64,000 nt of DNA from Datisca glomerata. Its lineage: Eukaryota > Streptophyta > Magnoliopsida > Cucurbitales > Datiscaceae. Location: positions 889,849 through 953,848 of the forward strand of contig QANY01013727.1 of NCBI GenBank assembly GCA_003255025.1, given 5' to 3'. The translations under genes and the position numbers were made by a program. This document shows positions 10,500-21,620 of the stretch, piece by piece. Under the pieces are notes generated by a model, which saw only the letters and a list, made by a program, of their open reading frames with translations, had not been told where the DNA came from and did no database searches. Position 1 is the stretch's first letter; each line of letters starts with the position of its first letter.

Positions 10500-11565
10500 C
10501 ACCAGCCTCCCTTTTCAACATTTTTGCAAGATAATGGAATCATACATAAAAATTCACACTCCTATACTCCTCAGCAAAATGAAGTAGCTGAGAGAAAAAA
10601 AACAGGCACCTGGTTGAGACTGGGCTAACATTGCTGCATCATGCTTTGTTGCCCCATTTATTATGAAACTTTGCATTCACTACTTGTGCATTTCTTATTA
10701 ATAGTATGCCTAGTCCTACTCTTAACCATGCTTCTCCATATGAGCCTTTGTTTCATAAATTACCTGATTACTTCAATAAGGGTTTTTGGTTATGCTTGTT
10801 ATCCCAACCTTAAACCCTACATGAAAAACAAGTTCTCACCTAAATCTTCTCAGTATGTTTTTATTGGTTATGTTCCTGATCAAAATGGTGTTTTGTGCTA
10901 TGATCCTATTAACAAGAAATGATGTACTACTCGCCATATTTTGTTTGATGAAACATGTTTTCCCTTTACTACTGCTCCACATTGTTCTTCTCATAATAAG
11001 GAATCTCCATAATACCAGGTATAATACTCTTCTCCCTCTTTTACAAACTATTTGTAATCCAACTAACCAGGTTATAAACTCCACTCTTGCTGCTACCTTT
11101 ACATATACTTCTTTAGCTAGTTCACATCACACTTCTCCTAATTCTTCTGTTACTGAATGCACAGGTATGCATATTGGTTTAGTTGATACTGCTTCTGGTT
11201 TTCCTGTTGATGAGAATACTACTTTAGATCATTCTTATATTGATTCTGATATGTCTGCTGATATACACACTAGATTGGATATGATTTTGCATCCTCATAC
11301 TTTTGATTCCTCTCAATATCCTGATCTCTCTTATGGTTTGTCTATTGAGCCACCTATTGACACTGCCCACACTCACACCACCTCTTCAAATGTTCCCACA
11401 CTTCCACTTACTAACAATCACCCTATGCAAACCAGATCCAAATCTGGTATATCTAAGAAAAATGCCTTTTTGGCCTATGGTTCAGTTGTTGCTTCTTCAA
11501 CTTCTGAACCAACTTCTTTCTCTTCTGCTGTCAAAATTCCAGAATGGAATCAGGCCATGTAAACT
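10500..11565 (+). pseudogene. Copia-1 integrase C-terminal half and linker
   Basis: Starting near 10520 the translation gives LQDNGIIHKNSHSYTPQQN and VAERKK, the catalytic-core end of copia integrase, where the usual G-V-A-E-R reads E-V-A-E-R. After a frameshift, RVFGYACYPNLKPYMKNK and SSQYVFIGYVPDQNG (10780-10885) match the integrase C-terminal block. The Ser/Thr-rich linker 10925-11560 is mostly open and ends at MQTRSKSGISKKN (11427-11465), the usual entry to RT. Confidence 0.8.
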
Positions 11566-11579
11566 GAGTATCACGCTCT

Positions 11580-12250
11580 TGTTTCTCAAAACACTTGAAG
11601 TCTTATGCCTTTACCACCTAACAAAAATCTTGTAAGATGTAAATGAGTGTTCAAAATCAAATATAATCTTAATGGGACTGTTGCTAAGTTAGACACAAGA
11701 CTAGGTTAGTTGCTAAGGGATATCACCAAAACGAGGGCCTAGAGTATAGGAAGACATTTAGTCCAATTATAAAAAACCTACTATTCTCATCTTGCTTTCC
11801 TTGGCTGCTAGCTATGGCTGGACTTTAAGATAATTGGATGTTAAGAATGCCTTCATACATGACAGTCTTACTAAAGAGATTTATAAGTCAGAACCCCATG
11901 GTTTTATAGGTAAGAATCATCCTCATTTTGTTTACAAACTGCATAAGTTCTTGTATGTTTTAAAACAAGCTCCTCGAACTTGGTTTAAAAAATTCACAAC
12001 ACGACTTTTGTCCATAGGATTCATAGGCTCTCAAGCTGATACCTCCCTCTTCATTCATGCTACTTCTTCTTCTCTTACATATGTCTTGCTATATGTTGAT
12101 GATATTATCATTAGCGGTGCAAACTCTACCTTTATTGATAATATTGTGCACAATTTACCACAAACCTTTGATATGACTGATCATAAGTACTTTCTTGGCC
12201 TTGAATTCACTATAATTGATGTTAGTATCTTTATTAACCAACATTAGTAT
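11580..12250 (+). pseudogene. Copia-1 reverse transcriptase remnant
   Basis: After frame-broken N-terminal RT sequence (VAKGYHQNEGLEYRKTF near 11710-11760), a 137-codon segment has LDVKNAF-type MDVKNAFIHDSL (norm LDVxNAFLHG), LYVLKQAPRTWFKKF and the catalytic YVDDIIISG at 12092-12118, with both Asp residues kept. A stop at 12245 separates it from the RNase H connection. Confidence 0.85.
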
Positions 12251-12254
12251 GCTA

Positions 12255-12965
12255 GAAACTTGCTTGCTAAAGTTGGTATACTTCAAGCCAAACCTTGTTC
12301 TACCAAGTCACCCTTATATAGTCATTTTGGTTCTCCACTATTTGATATTACTCTTTATAGAAGCATTGTAGGTTCCCTACAATACTTAACTTTCACAAGA
12401 CTTAATATCAGCTTTGCTGTAAATAGAGTTTGTCAGTATATGCACTCCCCTACTTCAACTCATTTCTCTACCGTGAAAAGAATCCTTAGATATGTTCTTG
12501 GAACCATTGATTATGGCATGTTATTTAAACCTGGTAATCTCAATTTGCAGGCTTTCAGTGATGCAGAATGAGTGGTGATTCCTCATATAGAAAATCCACT
12601 TCTGGGTTTGTGATTTTTCTTGGTTCCAACGATGTCTCCTAGAGTGCTAAGAAGCACTCTACTGTGGAAAGGTCTTCTACTGAAGTTGGATATAAAGCCC
12701 TTGCCAAAACTACTGGTGAGTTGAGTTGGCATAGACAGATACTGCATGACTTACATGTCTTCCAAACTCAAGACCCCACATTATACTGTGATAATACTTC
12801 TACCATATCCATTGCTTCAAATCTAATTCTACATGGTTGGGCAAAACATGTAAAGATTGATTTCCACTTTGTGCATGGAAAGGTTGTGAAAAAGGATTTG
12901 GTGGCCAAACATGTGGCATCACAACTCCAACTAGCTGACTTATTTACATAACCTTTATCAACTCC
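12255..12965 (+). pseudogene. Copia-1 connection and RNase H remnant
   Basis: YRSIVGSLQYLTFTRLNISF at 12357-12417 is the copia connection block (norm YRxxVGxLQYLTxTRPDI). RNase H follows: FSDAE with a frame break, then KSTSGFVIFLGSN with a stop in place of W, VERSSTEVGYKAL, LYCDNTSTISIA and HVKIDFHFV before LADLFT at 12934-12951. The catalytic Asp of CDN is retained, but the domain spans at least three broken frames. Confidence 0.85.
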
Positions 12966-13270
12966 TCAGTTTTGTTTCTTATGGGACAAACTTGTCCTAA
13001 AGCCTAGGATAAGTTTGATGAGGGATTTTATAGGAAATATTAAGAGTTAGTTTATGTTTATTTTTGTCTTTTCCCTTAACTTGCCGTCGGAGCTCTTTCC
13101 TTCTTGTATTTAACTTTTCCTTTCTGTTATGTTGAGGTTAATAATATTCAGGCATTTCATATCTTCATCTTCTTATCTCTACTTCTCTTCTTCTCTGGTT
13201 CTTTACTTCTTTTCGTCTCCTTGTTCCTTATTCTTTATTTTCTATTTCTCTTCAATTTAAACATAATTTA

Positions 13271-13731
13271 TTAAGCCTTGTTTTTTACCATCGATATTGT
13301 TTCTCAGAAACACAGCTACCATAGAGTTACCTATTTTACATTTCAACTATTTTTTTACAGCACAACTAAAATGATTTTTAGAAAAAATTACAGCAATATT
13401 AAACTGTCATTAAGTCAAATGCAATTACACTTGAAGCACTTCTTATTGGGAAGAAGATTCTCTCCCATTCTATCGAACAAGAGATATTTATGTTCAAAAT
13501 AGGTCATTTGTTTAAAAACTAGACAACCCACATCAGATGCGAAATTTAGACAAATGAGAAAATGAAAAAAGTCTCATAAGATCCATCCCTTTTCAATTTC
13601 AATTTTCGACGGATCTAAATGTTGAGATCTGAACTAATGTTTCAGATCTACAAAACATAACCCCATCTTAGATTTTTCAACATCAGAGATCATTATCTTT
13701 CTTATAGGATAAAATCCATAGGACACTCAAT
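13271..13731. other. Intergenic spacer, no gene seen
   Basis: AT-rich sequence without homology or repeat structure that I could recognise. It ends at the target-site duplication of the next element. Confidence 0.5.
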
Positions 13732-14063
13732 TAGGGTATTCACGGTTCAAATCGGCAATATTTTTAACAGAACTGAACCGCTAGTTTTGGTTCAGTCCTT
13801 TGGTTCTCAGTTCGGCGTCGGTAATAACAAATAAATTTTTTTAAATGTTTTCGGTTCGATAGGGTTTGATATGAAATTATGTATAAAAAATAAATAAAAT
13901 TAAAGTTTCGATTTAATTTGATTTGAAAACTATCAAAATTTTAAAGCAAATCAAAACATCAGTACTTTAATTTCGACAAATCAAACTGAATGAACTTACA
14001 TAAAAAATTAACCGAACTGATAATTTTATGTAAAAAAGATCGGTATAGAAATATTCACTCCTA
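13732..14063. mobile_element. hAT-type MITE (hAT-a), 332 bp
   Basis: The left end TAGGGTATTCAC and the right end, complement TAGGAGTGAATA, form short imperfect inverted termini. The outside 8-mers are CACTCAAT (13724-13731) and CACTCAAC (14064-14071), a 7/8 match as expected for an 8-bp hAT target duplication. Inside are many GGTTCGGT-like subterminal motifs on both strands. There is no transposase. Confidence 0.65.
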
Positions 14064-15725
14064 CACTCAACTAGTTAACGCGTGAACCAGTTATCTCCAA
14101 AATCGATAAGGGACCCACCGTTGTATTATTAATCCACGTGTCCAAAAATGCTGACGTAATAAATAGTTGGTCAAGCTTTGACATTGAAGTAATTAAGAAG
14201 AATTTGAAAAGAGACAAAAATAGCACAAGAACCATGCCGTGATTTTCAATAAAGTTAAAAAACAGATTTAATTGTTTTCTTGTGGTCCCCGCATTGACAT
14301 CACTGTCAAGATGTGAACACGTGGCTTAATTTTGTCAAACTCACATTGCCATACTCTCATGAAAATGATTGTTTATGATATTATCATTATTGTTACTTGA
14401 AAAAGACAGTTAGTCATAGAGGTTGATAAAAAAAAATTGTAGAGGTGAACTCAACCAAAAACAATAAAGACGTGAACTCAACAATTGTCACCGTGTATTA
14501 TCTCTCGTTCATCGGCAATTTTGCCAAACCTTTTAACTCTAGAAAAGTATTGCAATAGACAACTTAAGATTTATTTGTTTGTGTTTATGATTATAAATGT
14601 TTATATTTAAATAATAATACTTAGTTCATAATGATATTATATATATTTTTTTAAAACATTTGCATATTTAAGATGATTGCAACATCTTAAATCGTTCAAG
14701 AATTTAATTTAGAAAATTGTACATAATGGGACAACATTGAGAATCCGAGAAAACTTATAGAACAAAAAATGTAGTTTAGAAAATTGTACGTAATGGGACA
14801 ACATTGAGAATCCGAGAAAACTTATAGAACAAAAAGTGTAATTTACTTGTACATATTATTATCCGGTGAATTTTTTATTCTTGTTTTCTAGAAATGTTGG
14901 ATGCTACTTAGATTCAACTGTTTTTACTTTTCATATGCAATTTCATCAATAAAATTATTATGCAAAAACAGTGTACACTATTCATTGTTTAAAGTTCTAC
15001 AACTTACCAATTCCACTTGAAGATAATAATTATATTGTTGAATTTAAGAATTTGTGTTTCTTCAGATGTGATTACAATCAAGCTATGATTGTGAGCAATT
15101 TATGAATAAGATTAATTTCAAAACCTGGATCATCTCTTAAAAAGTATCTGATTATTGCTGAGCATGAACTTCTTAAGACGTGCAAGTGTAACAAAACTAA
15201 ACATGCACATGCATGTGAGTATCCTAAACTGATCAGTTTATTAGAATTTAACGCTTGAGTGACTGCACTCAACGTATCATGATCATCACAATATTTTACG
15301 CAAATGCATTTCTTGTCTTGAATTAAATGGTTAAAAATATCCTATTAATTTAATAATTCGTGTTATATTCCTATAATTTGCGTCATTAACAGTGACGTCA
15401 TTGACAAATATTTTATTCAGAATTTGTTTGTACTCATTTGACATACGCAAAATCAAGATCTTTGATAAGATTTTGTCCTCATTTTTATATAAGCAAAAAT
15501 TAAATTAAGATACTAAAATAAGAAATAAGAAATCTAATCAAGAGTCAAGACTTTAAATATTAAATTATTGTAAAGATGGAAACTTCCCATTGAGATCAAA
15601 ACAAAGGGCGACATCTAATTGCTTCCTAATACAGTAACCTTAATTGAGAGAATGAACAACAAATTAATTAGTGCTAATAAAATTTTACACATTTCAACCA
15701 AAACAAAAGATAAAGAGGAGAAAAA
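14064..15725. other. Intergenic, 3' flank of the MYB gene
   Basis: No gene seen. Holds a 67-bp duplication (listed separately), and probably the 3' UTR of the MYB gene in its last 100-200 bases (15530-15725). CACGTG boxes near 14135 and 14316 lie downstream of the MYB gene and are not claimed as its promoter. Confidence 0.5.
14708..14841. repeat. 67-bp direct tandem duplication
   Basis: Two adjacent copies, 14708-14774 and 14775-14841, each starting TTTAGAAAATTGTAC and continuing TAATGGGACAACATTGAG. They differ at only a few positions, which suggests a fairly recent local duplication. Confidence 0.9.
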
Positions 15726-16955
15726 TTATCGTCCGTCGGATAAATTTGATTCCGATAACATGAGTTGATTAACGTCGATAATATCTTGGTAATCAAACTT
15801 CAACAAGTCACTACAGTAACTGATAATTTCCCTCTCATCCTCATTACAAGAATTCAAATGAGTTGAGTTGGAATTTGATGAAGGTGTTGATAACACAGAA
15901 TTAGCAAATTGACCTGATGAAGGGTCAGTGGTAACTGGTTGATCGGACGGCTGGTAATAATCGTAGCTCGGTAAAGGGACATAGTCATTGCGAAAATTTG
16001 ATGAGGCAGCGCCAATTTCATTGGTTTGCCAATCGTTTACTAATTCTGAATTTTGTGACATGAATCTTATTGCATTGGACTCCATCAACTCTTGTTCTTC
16101 TTCACTAGCAAATGTAACACAAGGAGTATTTTCAATTTGTTGCAGTGGAGCTTGAATTTGGACAATTTGTGGGATTTGATTTTGCATTTGAGGATTGACA
16201 ATCTGATTTTCTTGGACGAGAAAATTAGGGTTTTTGTTTCGTCGGGATGACATGAGAGAAGTAGCTAAGTGAAAGAGTTCTGGGTTGACAAAATTTTGGA
16301 CACCGAGAAAGCGTGACATGTTCATTTGAGAAGAGTTATAGAGCGACGATGAGCCTAGAATGGACGATAAGTCAAGAAGATCGAGCCGAGGACTATGTGT
16401 CACTGGGTCGATTCCCATTCGGAGTAGCCTTTTTCTAATATGCGTGTTCCAGTAATTTTTTATTTCATTGTCTGTTCTGCCAGGTAAACGAGCAGCAATT
16501 GTAGACCACCTAAAATGTAGTAAAATAAATAAATATATTAGAGGAAAAAATAATTTGGAGGTAAATATAAGGACTTACTTGTTACCCAATATACTATGTA
16601 GCTGAATTATGGTCTCTTCCTCTTCAAAAGAAAATCTACCACGCTTAATATCAGGTCTAAGATAATTAGTCCATCTTAGACGACAACTCTTTCCACACCT
16701 TTGCAACCCTATCAAAACCCATTATCATAATTAATTAAAATCCAAAAGAAATAAATAATCCAAAATTATATAATATATTGTAAGAAAAAAAAATGGAAAA
16801 CAGAAAATAAAATAATGGAAACCTGCAATCTTGGGGAGAGTTCTCCAATTGCCATAGCCATGCTTGTGAATATAATCAATGAGTTTCTTGTCTTCCTCAG
16901 GAGTCCATGGTCCTTTTTTAAGACCATTTTTCTCACAGCATGGTGCTCTGCCCAT
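15726..16955 (-). CDS. MYB102-like: R2R3-MYB transcription factor, subgroup 11 (MYB41/74/102-like)
   Basis: Nuclear DNA-binding transcription factor. Exons on the minus strand: 16955-16823, 16708-16579 and 16509-15726 (348 codons), with GT-AG introns of 114 and 69 bp at the conserved R2R3-MYB positions (phases 1 and 2). The start [18 protein letters not shown] is the standard plant MYB start. R2 has Trp17, Trp37, Trp57; R3 has Phe70, Trp89, Trp108. Just after R3 comes [19 protein letters not shown], the hallmark of the MYB41/74/102 group, and the tail is acidic and Asn/Ser-rich, as in an activation domain. R3 lacks the bHLH-binding signature. Known members act in ABA, osmotic and wound responses and in cuticle or suberin control; that role here is inferred from the family. 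All reading frames are intact and length matches MYB102. The exact orthologue cannot be fixed by eye. Confidence 0.93.
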
Positions 16956-17135
16956 GTTTTCTAAAATACTAAGAAACAATTGGTCTGGTTTGGAATCCTG
17001 TTTGAGGTAAATAAATTTCGAACTGATGGAAGAAGAAGATATAAGTGGATTGTAGGGTCCGTATGGAGATGTACTTGTTGATATGTATCTATATATATAT
17101 AGTCCTATAGAGAGAGAGAGAGAGAGAAAGAGATT
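16956..17135 (-). promoter_or_regulatory. Core promoter and 5' UTR of the MYB gene
   Basis: On the minus strand a CT dinucleotide run (17109-17133) lies just upstream of a TATATATATA box at about 17102-17089, which is 135-145 bases before the ATG at 16955. That leaves a plausible 5' UTR of roughly 100 bases. No in-frame upstream ATG extension is needed because MGRAPCC is the family start; an open frame continuing to 17159 is accidental. Confidence 0.6.
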
Positions 17136-17159
17136 GGTAATGAAATAAGTGGAAGTCAA

Positions 17160-20100
17160 TAGGATTTGGTACCGTCCTCTGTTTCTCTATACGTCCACCT
17201 GTCCCTTCTCTCTCTACATACATTCATTGGGTTGTTTTTCTAAGTGTACTTAAGGAATTTATTATTAAAGAAATTATGATTAAGAAGTCATTGTAATTTC
17301 TATTGCGTGAAATCATTTTCCGGCGGGAGTGGGCTTTCTGGGTTCAGATTAGCTGTCATCAATAGGGATGATAGCTACGTACCCACCACCCCTAAGGAGA
17401 GGGAAGCCCTCCTAAGGCCAAGGGGGACTTCACGGCTTCATACATTTGGCTTCTAATTACTGGCTTCAGCTTTGAAACTTTGACTTTTCTATAAATCTTC
17501 CTCTCTAAAATGTTTGCAAAAAGGAAAATTATAGGATGTCGGGTTGGTATTGATGCCCGGTTGAATAAAATATATTTATATATCAATTAATGTGTTCTAA
17601 AATTTAATAAATGGATGTTTAATAAATTTTTTAAGATTCAATAAAAATTTTGTGAAAAGAAAAGTTGAATAAAATATATTTGGAGTGCAACAACAAATTC
17701 CGACATCAAGGCTGGGATAACAGTGAAGACTGACCCTTGCAAAAGACTTCTTTTCCTTCTTAATTGTAATCCACTTTTCTCCACGATCGAATTGAGATTT
17801 TTCTCCTGTTGAGGAGCACACTAGATGATTTTATTTGGCCTATCTGAGCTTGTAAAAATAATTCAATAACCCTGTTCACGTCCGTACAAGAAAAAATATT
17901 TAAGAAAAAATATTTTTTTTATTAAACGGCTACTATGGTTTTGAATTATTTGAACAAAGATATTGGATGAGGAAACTAGAAAATCTACTTTACAAATGAT
18001 TACAGATGGCTAATTTTTTTTTAAAAAAATTGAATACTAGTCACTGAAGATATTTGAACTTTTTCTGCTAGAAGTGTTCAAAGTTTTTTTAATAAATGGA
18101 CTGACCCAGTGATTAAAAAGCGTCGTATACAATAATGTGTTGAAAAAACTCATAGCCAGTATTCATGTATTAAATAAGAGGAGAAAAAGAAAAATATTGA
18201 AAGATTCATAAGGAGAAAAAATAAACAGAGCATAGACTTAAAAAAACAACCACATATATGCTCAAAATAAGTCGATCACGCATATCCAAAATAAGCAAGT
18301 TTGCTGGCCCACATATATTACATAAATAATCATTACAACAATACGTAACATTAAACCATAGATAACAGTATCTAAATAATAAGCATGAGAATCACCATCA
18401 TCTAATTACCAACAAAGCAATCTTAAATAGATAAAGATCTGAAACAGATGAAGAAGTCGAGAGGAAGAAGGAAAAAGAGGGGTGAAATGCTAACATGGCT
18501 TGAGGTTAAAAATTAGAGATGACATGGCGTAAAATTATCTGCTATATATTGTAACTAATTACCAATAATGTAATCTGTAACGGATCGTGTGTTTCTGTTA
18601 ACAGAATAGGGACAGAAGGTCTAACGTGAGACGCCAACTAAACTATATGGTCTTGTTTGTTTAAAGTAAAAAGGTTAAAATTAATATTCACCCTAAACTA
18701 AAAGGGATAAAAGTGTCACTTTAAAAAATCTTAGTCTTGTTTAAGATTTTTTATAATTCTTAGGGTCCTAAGAATTATTATTATACATTTTTCTTGCCAC
18801 TTTCTGTTTCTAGATTGATATCTAAGGAAAAAACTATTGTGAGATCTAGGTAAGAGAAGGCCTCCATGATTTATCTTCTCCATGATTTGACTTGATAGGA
18901 AAATGTTGGTTACAAAAAAAAGTTCATTTGAAAAAGAAAAAGAGTATGATTATTGTTAATAGAAGACAATATCTTTAAAAAAGAAATGCAATACATTCAT
19001 GGATATGTGAGTATGAGCAATAAATAGATGATAGGTGATAATAAAGTTGGGTGTGCGATTGTCACATAAAATAACAAGTTTTTAATAAAATAGATTTATT
19101 TATCATTTTTAAATTAGAGTGATATTTGTATCACTGTGACAAATTACAAAAGATGTTTGATGAATTTTTTCTTTTTCCTTTTTCACTATATCATATGATC
19201 TTCTAGTTCTTTTTTTCGTTTGGTTTGATCTCTAGTTGTCTAGTCTTAAATTTTGTAATTTTCCTCTTTATTCATTAGTGAGTTGTTCTTGTTAATTATA
19301 AGAATATTGAAAAACACTGCTACACTAAATGAAATTGTTGCATTAGCACATGCTATCACTCTAACATATCTATTTATCTTCCAATATTATCCTCCATTTT
19401 ATAAGAAAATGTTTGAAATCAATTTATAGACAAAATACAAAAACATTTTTTTTATCAAAAACATAAATTTGGAAATTGAATAAGCTTATTTTTTGGGAGG
19501 AAAAAAAAAGAATCCAAAGAGTTCTAAACCTTATCATTGTCAGTTTCAATTGTCCTTGGTAATTCTGAAGTGAGACATTCTAGTTTAATTTTGCTAGAAG
19601 TAGTTTGTTGATTTTATTTGAGGCGTTTTTTTTCAATGTATAGCCGCAAACCATGTACCACTCTCTCAGTCTCAGCCCCATTTTGAAACTTGATTTGATT
19701 TTAAATTACAAGATCTCAATTTCATTGACTCTCTGAAAGAGATTTTCCCACATTATTATCTAAAAATCAACATATTTTTGCAGTAAAAATAAAATTAGCT
19801 ATTTATCTCTCTTAGAATATAAGCGTGTCTCTTAATTATTCTCTCTATTCATTAGTAGTTTTTTATTGTTGTAGTTGATTTAATCATTTTAGTTGTTAAA
19901 ATTTTCTGTTGATTTTTTAAGATTTGGTTTATCTTTGTTAATAGATTTATATTTTCTTATTAATATCTTGATTTATATCTGTACTATTTTTCTAAAATAA
20001 ATATAATCTTTGTAAAAAAAAATCTCTTGGGATACATTTTTTTTAATTTGATGTTAATCTATCTCTTTTAATTCATTACTGTACTCAATCTCACATTAAG

Positions 20101-20687
20101 ATCACTAGTTAAAAACTCGATATTGTTAACCTTTATGGTAGGTTGGCGGATTTCTCGTCATCAAAATATAATAATATAATGATAGATTGATTATATATGA
20201 TATTTTTTTCCGGTGAATCACATATAAATTGAAAATTTTAACTAATTAAGATAATTTTTTCACTTTTTAACTATTTTTAATTTTAAATAGATGAGTAGTC
20301 TCAAAATTAGTCAGCCTTGAATGAGAATGACTATCAAATTATCTCAACCACTACATACATAAGTTATTAAGCATTTTACCCACTCTAGAACAATGGTATT
20401 CCATGATGGTGGTGCAAAAACAAGTACGACAGTTTCGTACTAATCTGACGCGAAAAAAATGTAGCATGAAATATAGGGAGAGAGAATGAAAGAGAGAGAG
20501 AATGGGGGAGAGAGAGAAATAGAGAGGTGAGAGAGAGACAAATGAGAGAGTTATAACACCGTCGTCTTAATTCTACAACAGTTCTTACAAGAACCGTCGT
20601 GGATGTAATTCCATGGATACCGTTGTGGTTGCAGTTTCACAGATACCGTCGTGTAAAATAGCTTATTCATGACGGTTGGTAGAGCAA
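17160..20687. other. Intergenic, no gene seen
   Basis: AT-rich upstream flank of the MYB gene. A GC-richer patch lies at 17315-17435. GA-rich low-complexity sequence is present at about 20475-20545. Just before the CACTA-type MITE, 20555-20690 repeats short ACCGTCGTGG / CCGTTGTGG / ACCGTCGTGT phrases, the kind of subterminal motif seen in CACTA elements, so a larger decayed element may extend left of 20688. Confidence 0.45.
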
Positions 20688-20816
20688 CACTAGTGAAAAA
20701 CCCTGTCATAAAAACTTAATTATTTTTTACGTCTTTTAAGATGACTATTGTGCCACCGTGGTCAATGATTCTTGACGATGGGATTCCCCATCGTCAAAAT
20801 GGAAATTGTAGTAGTG
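20688..20816. mobile_element. CACTA-type MITE, 129 bp
   Basis: Starts CACTAGTGAAAAACC and ends ATTGTAGTAGTG, whose complement CACTACTACAAT shares the CACTA terminus. Flanking trinucleotides are CAA on the left and AAA on the right, a 2/3 match to a 3-bp duplication. A near-perfect hairpin GACGATGGG / CCCCATCGTC is centred near 20785. No coding capacity. Confidence 0.6.
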
Positions 20817-20988
20817 AAACTTAATTTTAAATTACATCACTTGTAGTCTAAGATGATGATTCAATAATTATGCCAGCTAGAAGACTTTTTAAATTAGAAC
20901 ATTGATAATGATAAATCCTCACACGTTTAATTGTTTTAGAAAACTGTCTCTACGCGAACTGAATTATTGATTTATAGACAAAACTCAA

Positions 20989-21019
<31 letters not shown>

Positions 21020-21349
21020 NTTAAACCTTCCAAAACTTACTCATGTAAATTGATCTTCATGTGTAATAATAATTTGTAAAGGAAGAAATAAACAAGTTCC
21101 AAAATTGGCTAATTAAGTCAGGTTTAGAGTTGATTTAAACCGCTGCATCCTCATAATAAATTAGAATTAAATTAAGCAATAAAAAAATTAAAATATTTTG
21201 CATGGAATGACGATATAGCTATCATGTATGTCACATGACGCCCTCTTTATTTTGCATTATTTTTTTTCTATAAAATTTATTATTTAATCAAGTTCTAATT
21301 TAATTAAAAAAATTTGATTACATGAATCTTGACATGATACACGTCCTCA
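20817..21349. other. Intergenic spacer
   Basis: AT-rich, no gene or recognised repeat other than the microsatellite. Confidence 0.4.
20996..21020. repeat. (AT)n microsatellite ending in an undetermined base
   Basis: Perfect AT/TA run followed by an N at 21020, so its length is uncertain. Confidence 0.85.
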
Positions 21350-21620
21350 TGCAAGACGTTGACAGAAAGCTTGAAAAGATAAGGATGAGGAAAACGGAAG
21401 AACAAGAAAGAAAGAGAAAAGAGAGAACATGCAGAAGAAGAAATACCTCGATATATTTCCTTAACCCCGAACCAAACAGTACACGAAACAGTATATAAGC
21501 AAAGGAAAAAAGCCATCTAAATTAACCAACTAAACTGAAGGATAACTAAAAGGAAACTAAATAACTACCATGCACGTGTGTATGCACGTGAAAAATATAA
21601 ACTACTAATTACTGCTAATA
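21350..21620 (-). repeat. Copia-2 3' LTR
   Basis: Begins at 21620 immediately downstream of the polypurine tract at 21621-21630 and matches the 36-kb LTR fragment over about 170 bases, including AACCAAACAGTACA and a GTGTGTATGCA box. Beyond the shared part it continues with a CT-rich leader typical of an LTR U5. Its outer end is uncertain (21300-21360). Confidence 0.75.

Larger units (their letters stand above)
10430..13270 (+). mobile_element. Copia-1: 5'-truncated, decayed Ty1-copia element
   Basis: Plus-strand pol remnants in Ty1-copia order: integrase, variable linker, reverse transcriptase, RNase H. Gag, protease and the first half of integrase are missing. After RNase H a purine-containing stretch near 13005-13025 (AGTTTGATGAGGGA) is followed by LTR-like sequence with a CT-rich leader (13020-13270), the likely 3' LTR; no 5' LTR was recognised. 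Wording of RT and RNase H is of the RE1/RE2 type of plant copia. Numerous stops show it is dead. Confidence 0.85.

Noticed and set aside
14130..14325. CACGTG boxes as ABA-response elements of the MYB gene
   Set aside because: They lie 3' of the gene, more than 1.4 kb past the stop codon; the promoter is on the other side near 17.1 kb.
16956..17159. N-terminal extension of the MYB protein through the open frame to 17159
   Set aside because: Subgroup members start at MGR.PCCEKNG, the upstream residues are hydrophobic low-complexity, and the TATA box and CT repeat fall inside that stretch.
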